Program-made: the position numbers and the translations under genes | Source: Chloroflexota bacterium | GTDB lineage: Bacteria > Chloroflexota > Dehalococcoidia > SZUA-161 > SpSt-899 | DNA: 12,502 bases | Direction of reading: 5' to 3' | Assembly: GCA_018725455.1 (NCBI GenBank) | Contig: QLUN01000012.1 | Location: forward strand, 1-12,502 | The notes under the pieces: model-generated | Database searches by the model: none | The model's input: only the letters and a program-made list of their open reading frames with translations | What the model was told of the DNA's origin: nothing | Shown here: positions 4,368 through 11,751 of the stretch, one piece after another | How positions within the stretch are numbered: the stretch's first letter is position 1 | Layout of the letters: every line of letters starts with the position of its first letter

Positions 4368-7048
4368 AACTCGCCGCGCAAGCCCAAACCGAAACGCTGG
4401 CCCATTACGCCACCCGAGAACTCCGCTTCTGCGTCGGCAAACCACGTCCAACCGCTTGCAAAACTGTGGGTGAAGGTCGCGCCCAGCAGCCCCATGTCAT
4501 CGCGCAAATCCTGACCGCTTGCGGTAAACGGCGCATTGATGCCGGTGAAGCTGGCCAAAAAGCCCATTGCTTCATCCGAAAGCAAGCGCTGATAACGAGC
4601 ATTGCCGGTAAGCGTGGCATCACCGCCCGCTACCGTGAAGTGGCTGGTAAAGCGCAAGCCCAATTCAGCGAACGTCGCACCGAGCGTATCCGAGTTGGCG
4701 TCGAAGCCCAGCGCGCTACCCGACTCGCGGAACGCGCCTTGCGTGTAACGAACATGACGCAGGGCGGCGTAGGGAGCAAAATCACCATTCAATCCGGCCT
4801 CGACGCGAACTTGGAACACGCGGTCATCGCGATTCGCTGTAGCAGCCTCAAGACCCGCCACACGGCGCGTCGAAACGTCCAGCCACTCGTGAGTCACGCT
4901 ACCCAAGAGATAGCCCGCTCCGAGCGTCTGATGTCCGTACACGCCAAGCAAGGCTCGGTCGGCTTCAAAGCGACCACCCAAACCATCCAACTCGACCGTC
5001 GAATCGCCAACGCCAACCACTGCGCCAAGCAAGGCTTCGCCAAATTCCACATCCGCGCCAGCCAGAACCGTCGTGGCGCTGGTATCCGCATCGGCAAAGC
5101 CACGCTCATTGAGATCGCCGCTGGTCACATTGACCGACGCCCATCCGCCCGCATCTTCACCCTCAAGGCCCGCTACGCGATCACCAAGCGAACGACCAAC
5201 CTGATCGCTGGTCGCCAGGAGGGCGTTGCGAGCCGTGCCGTGTATCTCGCCAGCCATTGACTGCAACGAGAGCAAGGCAATTTCAGAGGAATGCTGAAAC
5301 AGCACGCTGGAGGCGGCGCGGAAGAACGCATCACTGCCCTGCCCTTTATCCGCCAGAGCGAGCGCTTGGTCAAAGTGCGAAGCGCCTTCGATCGAAGCAG
5401 TACCGCCACCCAAACTCTGGGCGACCGCGGCGGCCGACTTGCGAACCAAGTCCGCTGACAGGCGCGTCGGTGTGTAGACCAGCGTGCTGTTGAAGAACAA
5501 GCTCGGATCCATCGTTACCGTCGAGAATGTGCCATTGATACGCGCCGCCGTCATCAGCGTTTCATTGCCGCCGATGGTGTGTCCACCACGCGCCGCAAGG
5601 AGGTTCGCCGTACCGGCCAAGTTCGCGTCTCCGGTCACGATCAGCGGCCCGCCGATCTGAAGTCCCGTGGTGCTACCCACATTGGCCGTATAGCTGCCCT
5701 GAATCGTGCCGCCGCGAACCGCGAAGCTGCTGCCGCTGTTGATGGTCACGTTAGAGTTCAAACGGCCACCGTTGAGCGCCAGCGTGCCGGCGTTGACGCG
5801 AGTGGCACCCGTGTAGGTGTTCTGGCCGGTCAACACGAGCGTGCCGATGCCGTCCTTAACCAACCCGCCAGCACCACCGATGTCATTAGCCCAAGTCCAC
5901 GATCCGGCCCGATCCACATTGGCCGTCACGTCACCAAACGCAAACTGACCCGGACCGCGAATAGCACGCTGGGCGTCGAGCATGCCCCAACCAAAAACAT
6001 CATCAACGCCAGGCGCACCAAGATCGCGGGCTGTGGTGAGAATCGACAACTGCAAAAGGTTGCCGCCCATCCACGGAAAAGCCTGCGAAACGAGTGCAGC
6101 AACACCAGTAACGCTAGCCGTGGCGAAAGACGTGCCGGCACCGCCACCCCTCGCACCGATCACGCCACCTGTCGGCAGGAAGCGAACAGCACCGGGAGCC
6201 GCAACGCACCATTGCGCAGTAACGCCGCACTGGCTTGAGTAACTATCGAGGCGCGTCGTGTTGCCCTGCTCATCGACGTTCGCAGCGACAACGCTGACCC
6301 AGTTGCGCGACAGCGATGAAAAATGAACCGGAAGCGCGGATTCAAGAGTTGGCTGAGCGCCTGAGTTGTTACCAGCAGCCCAGATGAACAGCGCGTTTGC
6401 AGCGACAGCTTCGGGCGTAACCAAGGAATCAAACGTGCCTTGATAGTTGAGGCCCGGCGTGTAGACGCTTCCGCCAAACGAGTGGCTAAAGATGCGCACG
6501 CCGCGTGCCAGCAAATCTCGGGTTGCGCCTTGGATGAACGAGCCTCCAAGGCAGTGGCCGTCCGAGTCTCGGCAGATGCGGGCAATATGCAAAGAGGCGG
6601 CAGGCGCAACACCGCCGCGGAACCCCTCTGCTGCGCGACCAGCCGCAATCTGCGCCACCACGCTGCCATGACCGTTAACGTCATCAATCGCGGCGTTACC
6701 GAAGTTCACATTGGCAGGATCGGTCGGCAGAAAGTTCGTGTAGCTCGCGACAGCGGCAGTGAGGCTTGCCAGTGAGCGGTTCGCGCCCGAGTCGAGGATG
6801 CCGATACCGACACCCGCACCTGTGATGCCCGCAGCATGGGCGTGATCGGCATTGATCGGGACGATGTGGTTATCGGCAGAACCTGTATAGCGAGGCGGGG
6901 GCGGTGGAGCGGGTGGAGTAGCCGGCGGGGGCGGAATCGGTGCTGGTGCTTCCGAGCGAGTATTGCCGCCACCACCACCGCAGCCGGTGGTGAGGGCCGT
7001 CAAAGCAGCGATGACAGCAAGATTCAACAGATTACGCTTCATGCTCAT
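4364..7048 (-). CDS. Subtilisin-like (S8) serine protease autotransporter, probable lipoprotein, 894 aa
   Basis: This is a type V-a secreted protease. Residues 1-23 form a signal peptide (positive MSMKRN, hydrophobic core) ending LTTGC followed by GGGGG, which suits lipid attachment at C23 although Thr at -3 is not ideal. A proline-rich linker (34-53) leads to an S8 domain with all catalytic elements: D86 (GIGILDSG), H127 (VNGHGS), oxyanion N227 (AAGNNSG) and S307 (GTSFATASVTGVAA). A passenger-associated repeat follows (about 395-427, GGLVKDGIGTLVLTGQNTYTG), then a stalk and a C-terminal autotransporter beta-barrel (about 635-894) ending in the usual terminal Phe (GLGLRGEF). The start at 7048 is chosen because GGAGGG (7058-7063) lies 9 nt upstream; the frame is open to 7099. 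It is flanked by terminators on both sides, so it has its own promoter. Closest known type: NalP/AspA-like or Xanthomonadaceae S8 autotransporters. Substrates are unknown. Confidence 0.95.
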   Translation of the reverse strand: MSMKRNLLNLAVIAALTALTTGCGGGGGNTRSEAPAPIPPPPATPPAPPPPPRYTGSADNHIVPINADHAHAAGITGAGVGIGILDSGANRSLASLTAAVASYTNFLPTDPANVNFGNAAIDDVNGHGSVVAQIAAGRAAEGFRGGVAPAASLHIARICRDSDGHCLGGSFIQGATRDLLARGVRIFSHSFGGSVYTPGLNYQGTFDSLVTPEAVAANALFIWAAGNNSGAQPTLESALPVHFSSLSRNWVSVVAANVDEQGNTTRLDSYSSQCGVTAQWCVAAPGAVRFLPTGGVIGARGGGAGTSFATASVTGVAALVSQAFPWMGGNLLQLSILTTARDLGAPGVDDVFGWGMLDAQRAIRGPGQFAFGDVTANVDRAGSWTWANDIGGAGGLVKDGIGTLVLTGQNTYTGATRVNAGTLALNGGRLNSNVTINSGSSFAVRGGTIQGSYTANVGSTTGLQIGGPLIVTGDANLAGTANLLAARGGHTIGGNETLMTAARINGTFSTVTMDPSLFFNSTLVYTPTRLSADLVRKSAAAVAQSLGGGTASIEGASHFDQALALADKGQGSDAFFRAASSVLFQHSSEIALLSLQSMAGEIHGTARNALLATSDQVGRSLGDRVAGLEGEDAGGWASVNVTSGDLNERGFADADTSATTVLAGADVEFGEALLGAVVGVGDSTVELDGLGGRFEADRALLGVYGHQTLGAGYLLGSVTHEWLDVSTRRVAGLEAATANRDDRVFQVRVEAGLNGDFAPYAALRHVRYTQGAFRESGSALGFDANSDTLGATFAELGLRFTSHFTVAGGDATLTGNARYQRLLSDEAMGFLASFTGINAPFTASGQDLRDDMGLLGATFTHSFASGWTWFADAEAEFSGGVMGQRFGLGLRGEF

Positions 7049-7106
7049 GCGTCGTGGCCCTCCAAGACCTGATTTGCGTTGAGTGAAACTACAATACAAC
7101 GTGATT

Positions 7107-7124
7107 GTGATTCCGCGAAATCAC
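7107..7124. promoter_or_regulatory. 18-bp near-perfect palindrome upstream of the autotransporter
   Basis: GTGATTCCGCGAAATCAC matches its own reverse complement at 16 of 18 positions: 6-bp arms around a CGCG-containing centre. It lies about 59 nt before the ATG at 7048, where a promoter-proximal operator would be expected. The factor is unknown, and AT-rich sequence on the downstream side (TTGTATTGTAG on the minus strand) might serve as a -10 region. Confidence 0.4.
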
Positions 7125-7198
7125 CCGTAGATCGCGCGCACGGCTTCGGGTTAAGGCAATTGGTTTTGGCCGCGAAAGGCACGCGCCGAGCCAAATAA

Positions 7199-7233
7199 AT
7201 GCACGAGTGCAATTACCGTGCATTTTCGTGCAT
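7199..7233. promoter_or_regulatory. Cluster of GTGCA(T/A) boxes, helically phased
   Basis: Four copies of a hexamer occur in 35 nt: ATGCAC (7199-7204, inverted), GTGCAA (7207-7212), GTGCAT (7218-7223) and GTGCAT (7228-7233). The direct copies start 11 and 10 nt apart, about one helical turn, and the first two form the inverted pair TGCACgagTGCA. The cluster lies 150-185 nt upstream of the autotransporter start and downstream of the pilus-operon terminator, consistent with a transcription-factor array. This is inferred from pattern only. Confidence 0.4.
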
Positions 7234-7261
7234 TGCGCTTTCACTACTGGACTCGCTGACG

Positions 7262-7293
7262 AAAAGAAGCCCCGTTTAAGCGGGGCTTCTTTT
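7262..7293 (-). terminator. Intrinsic terminator closing the pilus operon
   Basis: A perfect 13-bp stem AAAAGAAGCCCCG/CGGGGCTTCTTTT (7262-7274 with 7281-7293) encloses a 6-base loop. It starts about 22 nt after the stop of the proline/cysteine-rich gene at 7315. The A/T-rich outer arms would allow termination on both strands, but only a minus-strand gene runs into it. Confidence 0.88.
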
Positions 7294-7314
7294 AACACGT
7301 TGGTGGGTTATGGG

Positions 7315-8775
7315 TTATGGGCAGTGGATTATCATTTCATCAAACATACCGGAACACACAACACCACCACCCGTGTATCGAACTCTGGAGCCCCTACCAC
7401 ACGGATTCCATTCAAATGGCATACCGCACATGCCATAGTGGCACCTCGGGCCCGGCGTAGGGGACATATTATGAACCGGAGGAACGCCCCACCTCCCACC
7501 TGTCATCTCGCAGTTGTGACGCTCACACGAAGCATGCCCTGGCTCAGCGTTACAGCAATCAGCAGAGCCTGGGTTGATTTCGCATGATCGTGGCGGCAAA
7601 ACCAAAACGCAGGGCAGCGGCCCGCCGAAGTTAATCGCAGACGGGTCTTGGCAGGTCGGCGGCGGGGGCGGAGGAGGCGGGGGAGGCGGAGGAAGAACGC
7701 AGCCGTTGCTTGTCGTAACCCAGTCCGCGGCAGTCCAGCACGCCGGTGCAGGTGCCGAGTTCCAGAATTGCGCCTGATAAATGGAACCCGTTTGACCAGC
7801 AGGGCAGGCCAGAATTCGAGTGAGTGGTGCTGGTGCCGCATCACATAGCGGAGGCGGAGGCGGTAAAACGCAGGGCAGCGGCCCGCCGAAGTTAATCGCA
7901 GACGGGTCTTGGCAGGTCGGCGGCGGGGGCGGAGGAGGCGGGGGAGGCGGAGGAAGAACGCAGCCGTTGCTTGTCGTAACCCAGTCCGCGGCAGTCCAGC
8001 ACGCCGGTGCAGGTGCCGAGTTCCAGAATTGCGCCTGATAAATGGAACCCGTTTGACCAGCAGGGCAGGCCAGAATTCGAGTGAGTGGTGCTGGTGCCGC
8101 ATCACATAGCGGAGGCGGAGGCGGTAAAACGCAGGGCAGCGGCCCGCCGAAGTTAATCGCAGACGGGTCTTGGCAGGTCGGCGGCGGGGGCGGAGGAGGC
8201 GGGGGCGTGCCGCAAGTGTCTCTGACTAGCGTCCAGTTACCCCAGCGAACTTCTCCAAACATATGTGTACAGGTCGCACTGCGGGTTGTGATGATGTAAC
8301 CAGATTGGCCGGGGATCCAGCAGGAGCCTGTGTGAAACTCCGGCTCTGGCACGACGCAAAACCCCGGCGGCGGCTGCACTGGCGCAGGCACTGGCGCAGG
8401 CGCGGGTGCAGGCGCAGGAAGGTGGATGCAATTACCCATCGAACCGAAATTTGCAGCACTCGGATCATTGCAAGACGGGAAGGTCACGCGGGTGTTGGCC
8501 GCACCGTTGCGGCCGCTAGCCGGAGGTGACGTGCGAGTGCCTGATGCAGAGTCTGCACCCACGCTGTGTGCGCGATCACGGGTTGCATCCGTCCAGGTGC
8601 GAATGGGCAAATCAGCCAAGGGCGAGCCCACGCGAGTTGCGCCGCTCGGCGGCCCGTTCTCGGGCGGGGCTGGCTGACCCGGTGTCGGCGGCGGCTGGAG
8701 ATTCGCCATTGCGACACCTCCAGACGCCATAAGTGCGACCAGCAATGCCGCACCCCATTTCTGCGGGATTTTCAT
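7315..8775 (-). CDS. Secreted proline- and cysteine-rich tandem-repeat protein, 486 aa
   Basis: Residues 1-24 are a clear Sec signal peptide (MKIPQKWGAALLVALMASGG, then VAMA before NLQPPP). The mature protein alternates two small cysteine modules joined by polyproline linkers. Module A is C-x-DPSA-x-NFG...C, at about 102, 201, 288 and 375. Module B is C-x2-GQ(T/S)G-x-I...C...W...C: a divergent copy at about 152-188 and two identical copies at about 237-272 and 324-359. The unique C-terminus (about 397-486) has some 11 cysteines, one adjacent pair among them, suggesting many disulfides. The start has AAGGAG (8784-8789) 8 nt upstream and lies 29 nt after pilV, so it belongs to the pilus operon. 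It is probably periplasmic or surface-exposed, perhaps a pilus-associated adhesin. I do not recognise the whole protein, and the role is inferred from context. Confidence 0.85.
   Translation of the reverse strand: MKIPQKWGAALLVALMASGGVAMANLQPPPTPGQPAPPENGPPSGATRVGSPLADLPIRTWTDATRDRAHSVGADSASGTRTSPPASGRNGAANTRVTFPSCNDPSAANFGSMGNCIHLPAPAPAPAPVPAPVQPPPGFCVVPEPEFHTGSCWIPGQSGYIITTRSATCTHMFGEVRWGNWTLVRDTCGTPPPPPPPPPTCQDPSAINFGGPLPCVLPPPPPLCDAAPAPLTRILACPAGQTGSIYQAQFWNSAPAPACWTAADWVTTSNGCVLPPPPPPPPPPPPTCQDPSAINFGGPLPCVLPPPPPLCDAAPAPLTRILACPAGQTGSIYQAQFWNSAPAPACWTAADWVTTSNGCVLPPPPPPPPPPPPTCQDPSAINFGGPLPCVLVLPPRSCEINPGSADCCNAEPGHASCERHNCEMTGGRWGVPPVHNMSPTPGPRCHYGMCGMPFEWNPCGRGSRVRYTGGGVVCSGMFDEMIIHCP
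7604..8205. repeat. Perfect 261-bp tandem repeat, 2.3 copies, coding
   Basis: Copy 1 is 7604-7864, copy 2 is 7865-8125, and a partial copy 3 (80 bp) is 8126-8205, starting AAAACGCAGGGCAGCGGCCC each time. By eye the copies are identical base for base. The period is 87 codons, so the reading frame is kept. Each unit encodes one DPSA module, one GQTG module and two polyproline linkers. The linker DNA is an uninterrupted G-rich tract on the plus strand, a plausible point for slippage or unequal recombination. Confidence 0.95.
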
Positions 8776-8804
8776 TTATGGAACTCCTTGAGAGCGAGAA
8801 ATGG

Positions 8805-9977
8805 TTAACGACATTTGCGCAAGACCACAACCGACATGGTTGGGGATTGCGCTTGACTGTATGTGCGGATCAGAGAAAGATCGAAACCAGACAATTGTAG
8901 ACCATGCGATACACCAATTGACACCGGCTCGACAAGCCAAGATGCGCCCATATCTGTGACTCGTATCTCAGTATTGTAAAGAGCGTCGCTTGGAACACCC
9001 GGAGACGACGGGTTGAGGGGGGGCGTACCTGATGACTGGATCGAGGCATAAATCGCTGGCTGCGTACCGACAGTCGTGCAATCCGGCTTAGGAACAATAT
9101 AAGAGGCCGAGCCGACCAGTACGTCGGCGTCATAAATCGCCTGCGAGGCAGTGCGGTTGATGCCTGTCAACATCACGTCGGTCGTCTGAATGCCTTGTTC
9201 GGCTTGTACCAATCCGCTTGTAACCTGAAGCCCGCCTCGAACGCGGGCCCGTCCATCGATGTCTATGTCGCCGGCGAGGTCGGCGTTGTTGACGTTAACA
9301 AGCGAATTACCACCAACGTTCAAGTCGGCCAGCATTCGATTTGTTCCGTCCGTCCGCAGCCATAGGTCATTGCTCGGCGCGTTCTGCGCCAGCATCACCA
9401 CGCGCCCCGCGTTGATGCCAGGGGCTATTGCCTTATTGCCGTCATCAACGGCGGCGAGAGGAACGTTCGCAAAAACTTGGTAGAACATGCCATTGAGCGG
9501 TGCAGCCTGTTGTCGAAGCGCCGCTGCTGAAAGCTGCTCAGCAAGAATAGGCCGTGTCAATGGATCACCGGCAAAGATCGGAACAACAAACCCTGTTCTA
9601 GCGGTAATGAAATTAGTTGCGGCATTCCGCGTAAACGTGGTTTCGTAAAGACGGCCAAAGCTGCCGCCAGTGAAGCTACAGGGCACAAAGCCCTCTGGCG
9701 GGTTGGTCGCAAAACCACCGCAATCAGGAGGGCGCAGCCACGCCACGCCCATTTGAGGGCCGGCGGGAAGAAGCGCAGGGTTTGCTTGGATCGCTGCAAC
9801 AATACCGCGAAGTCCAACGCCAAACTGAGCAAGAGCCATGCCTTCTATTTCCGCAACAGCCGCTTGCGCTTGACGCTGGGTGAAGGCCGACCACAAAGCA
9901 AAAAGACTAGCCGCTCCTGCTGCCGCAAAGAGCAGCGCTAAAAGCACGGTGTAACCAGACTGCGCCTTGCTTTTCAT
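8805..9977 (-). CDS. pilV: PilV-like type IVb minor pilin / tip adhesin, 390 aa
   Basis: The N-terminus is prepilin-like: a short basic leader MKSKAQSG, a probable cleavage site G8/Y9, then a hydrophobic segment (about 9-31). The usual Glu at mature position 5 is absent (Leu instead), as in some tip-located minor pilins. Residues about 203-260 contain WLRTDGTNRMLADLNVGGNS, the pattern of the shufflon/PilV N-terminal constant region, followed by a glycine/asparagine-rich beta-like stretch. The last 90 residues start with KPDC and end SVVVLRKC, matching the usual cysteine-bounded C-terminal module of PilV proteins. No recombinase or alternative C-terminal segments follow, so this appears to be a fixed form. 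The start at 9977 has only a weak ribosome-binding site (GGGAT about 7 nt upstream), 18 nt after the end of the pilS terminator T-run. It would sit at the pilus tip and bind a recipient or surface. Confidence 0.85.
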   Translation of the reverse strand: MKSKAQSGYTVLLALLFAAAGAASLFALWSAFTQRQAQAAVAEIEGMALAQFGVGLRGIVAAIQANPALLPAGPQMGVAWLRPPDCGGFATNPPEGFVPCSFTGGSFGRLYETTFTRNAATNFITARTGFVVPIFAGDPLTRPILAEQLSAAALRQQAAPLNGMFYQVFANVPLAAVDDGNKAIAPGINAGRVVMLAQNAPSNDLWLRTDGTNRMLADLNVGGNSLVNVNNADLAGDIDIDGRARVRGGLQVTSGLVQAEQGIQTTDVMLTGINRTASQAIYDADVLVGSASYIVPKPDCTTVGTQPAIYASIQSSGTPPLNPSSPGVPSDALYNTEIRVTDMGASWLVEPVSIGVSHGLQLSGFDLSLIRTYSQAQSPTMSVVVLRKCR

Positions 9978-9989
9978 CTAGGATCCCAA

Positions 9990-10023
9990 AAAAGCAAAAA
10001 AACCGGGACGCGATACGCCCCGG
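9990..10023 (-). terminator. Internal terminator/attenuator between pilS and pilV
   Basis: An 8-bp stem CCGGGGCG/CGTCCCGG (one G-T pair; 10016-10023 with 10003-10010) with a 5-base loop is followed on the minus strand by TTTTTTTGCTTTTTT. It starts 20 nt after the pilS stop and ends just before the pilV start. As there is no room for a separate pilV promoter, partial termination probably sets a high PilS to PilV ratio. Confidence 0.85.
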
Positions 10024-10043
10024 CCTGAATCAACATGGCCGAA

Positions 10044-10598
10044 TTAACGACCAGTAATCAAATTGATTACTACGTTACCGCCAGCACCGGCGTCACACTG
10101 AGTGCCTAGCAAGGCGACGTCGAGGAGGGGGGCACCGCCGGGGATGTCTTTGACGTTAACGCCACCGACCGTAATGCGAGCAAACATACCAGCCACACCC
10201 GTAACGAAGTCGGAGCAGGACTGGCGGGGAACGTTGTAGTTGAAGCTCACGGCATCGTTTGCAGTACCGTTCAGGTTAACCGGCACAACCCCGACGACTG
10301 TTGACCACTCAGACATGATCGTACGACCAACAACGCGCGACGGATTGATCATGCCGTTGTCGATCAACACCGCAGGGGTGATGCCAGCAAAATTGCCCGG
10401 AGCCCGAAACTTGGTGCGTGTTTCAGCAACCGTCTGCGATAAAGCCTGAACTTCATTGGCCACGGCCTGCTGCACGTTGTAACGATTGACGAGAAAGAAC
10501 AGTCCCAGCAAGCCAACCGCAATGAGCGCAGCAGCGATCAGGAGTTCGAGCAAGCTGAAACCCTTGCTCTTCATGGGAGAACCGGAAAACGACTTCAT
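10044..10598 (-). CDS. pilS: Type IVb major pilin PilS (prepilin), 184 aa
   Basis: This is the major structural subunit of a type IVb pilus. A 13-residue leader (MKSFSGSPMKSKG) precedes the prepilin peptidase site G13/F14. It is followed by FSLLELLIAAALIAVGLLGL with Glu at mature position 5 and a 25-residue hydrophobic helix, then a globular domain with one likely disulfide (C128-C168). The mature length of about 171 aa is normal for PilS. The frame is open to 10706, but the ATG at 10598 is chosen because AGAGGT (10605-10610) lies 6 nt upstream; the ATG at 10574 lacks a ribosome-binding site. It lies 43 nt after pilR in the operon and is followed at once by a strong terminator. The signature RTKFRAPGNFAGITPAVLID, then an NG, is typical of PilS-type pilins of conjugative elements. 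Confidence 0.92.
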   Translation of the reverse strand: MKSFSGSPMKSKGFSLLELLIAAALIAVGLLGLFFLVNRYNVQQAVANEVQALSQTVAETRTKFRAPGNFAGITPAVLIDNGMINPSRVVGRTIMSEWSTVVGVVPVNLNGTANDAVSFNYNVPRQSCSDFVTGVAGMFARITVGGVNVKDIPGGAPLLDVALLGTQCDAGAGGNVVINLITGR

Positions 10599-10641
10599 GA
10601 TGATACCTCTGCGTTGGTTAAGGACGTTAAAATGTGCCAGA

Positions 10642-11730
10642 TCAGATGCCACTACCCTGTTGCGCGGCGCGTGCAGCATCCTCAATCCCGATAGCGATTT
10701 CCCCAAGAGAGGCGAAGGTGGTCAAGAGGAAAAGTGCTACACCTAAGAGAATCATAACAGAGGCGGTAGCCACCATTGCAACAATTTTCAATTCAAACAT
10801 TTTGATGGAATCTTTAGCCATAAAAGACATGACTTCCTGAAAGTTTGGCAAGCGAGCGTAGATCTGCAATCGGTCAATCAGGTCGTCTGGCAGCATCCCC
10901 GTGTCCAGTGCCACGACTTCTTTCTGGCCATCCTCGAGGTTCCTAATGACCTTACGGAGGTGCCACTTCTGCCACGGCGTCGAATTCCTTGCCATTTCCT
11001 TTAGGGCGACCTTCATCGTCGTCCCTGAATTGAGCATGGCCGCTAGCGATGTGAGGAAAAAGCTCGCTTGAAGCCACCCGTATAGCGTCCAAGGCGGTAC
11101 TAATCGAGAGATTTTGTTTCGCTGCGCGCCACGCCACCGAGGGAGGGACATGAATATAAGTATCGTGAGCCCCAGGCCGACAATGCCAGCCGGAACGATC
11201 CAGTCAAGGATCAAGCCTCCGATGCTGATGTAGTGTGGCGCGACGATCATTTGCGCGGCTATTGATTCGGGTAGCAATCCGGCTGCCTGCGGCACAACCG
11301 TGCTCAGCACGAAAATCATCAATCCGATGGCAAACAAGAGGATGAAGGCGATCGGGATGCCTTTTGACACAACAATCCCGCGAATACGCACCTGATCCGA
11401 AAGGTTTTCACCGAGTTCCCTGAACGCATCGATGAGCTTTCCGGCTGATTGGCCGGAATTGATCATCCCCGCCTCAATTGGCGGAATCCACTCAGCCATT
11501 GACTGACCAAGCTGAGACTCACCTTCGCCCATGCGACGAAGAACATCTCCGAAAACGATGATGCCGTTCGATAAGCGCTTTCGCTTACGGCAGACCGCCA
11601 GCATTTCCGTGAGGGCGTCACGGGGGGTGAGGCCGGCCTTCAAGAAGGCAGCCATGTCCGTGTAGAACGCAGCGCGGCGAGCAAGACCAAACCACATTTT
11701 TGCCCACCTGATTTTTAGCTCACCAGCCAT
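10642..11730 (-). CDS. pilR: Type IVb pilus inner-membrane platform protein PilR (GspF family), 362 aa
   Basis: This is the inner-membrane platform that couples the assembly ATPase to pilin polymerisation. It has two GspF-type helical cytoplasmic domains (about 20-120 and 218-310) and three membrane segments (about 124-147, 170-195 and 315-340). The family signature is visible in the first domain: GQSMAEWIPPIEAGMINSGQ followed by SAGKL. The second domain has the parallel LAAMLNSGTTMKVALKEMA. The length is usual for PilR. The start at 11730 has no good ribosome-binding site (A-rich leader GTGAAAAAAA). The gene follows pilQ by 21 nt, so translation may depend partly on readthrough from it. It is encoded between the ATPase and the major pilin, the order seen in R64-type pilus operons. 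Confidence 0.92.
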   Translation of the reverse strand: MAGELKIRWAKMWFGLARRAAFYTDMAAFLKAGLTPRDALTEMLAVCRKRKRLSNGIIVFGDVLRRMGEGESQLGQSMAEWIPPIEAGMINSGQSAGKLIDAFRELGENLSDQVRIRGIVVSKGIPIAFILLFAIGLMIFVLSTVVPQAAGLLPESIAAQMIVAPHYISIGGLILDWIVPAGIVGLGLTILIFMSLPRWRGAQRNKISRLVPPWTLYGWLQASFFLTSLAAMLNSGTTMKVALKEMARNSTPWQKWHLRKVIRNLEDGQKEVVALDTGMLPDDLIDRLQIYARLPNFQEVMSFMAKDSIKMFELKIVAMVATASVMILLGVALFLLTTFASLGEIAIGIEDAARAAQQGSGI

Positions 11731-11751
11731 TTTTTTTCACTGGTCTATTCC

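Noticed and set aside
4340..5260. Plus-strand open frame of 306 codons antisense to the autotransporter beta-barrel
   Set aside because: The opposite strand encodes a clear autotransporter domain; the antisense product is basic, low-complexity and has no motif, as expected for a GC-rich shadow frame.
5579..6238. Plus-strand open frame of 219 codons antisense to the protease domain
   Set aside because: It mirrors the S8 domain coding sequence and shows Arg/Ala/Thr-rich shadow composition without a ribosome-binding site.
7503..8105. Minus-strand alternative frame of 200 codons through the repeat region
   Set aside because: It is an off-frame reading of the 261-bp tandem repeat; the frame with signal peptide, cysteine spacing and a good ribosome-binding site is the real gene.
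7604..8205. Direct repeats as a possible CRISPR array
   Set aside because: The unit is 261 bp, contiguous, coding and lacks spacers.
9074..9091. Stretch GTGCAATCCGGCTTAGG resembling the R64 shufflon sfx site (GTGCCAATCCGGTNNNTGG as I recall it)
   Set aside because: There is only one copy, it has a missing base and a poor 3' part, and neither inverted partner segments nor an rci recombinase is present, so it cannot act as a shufflon here; similarity could be a relic or chance.
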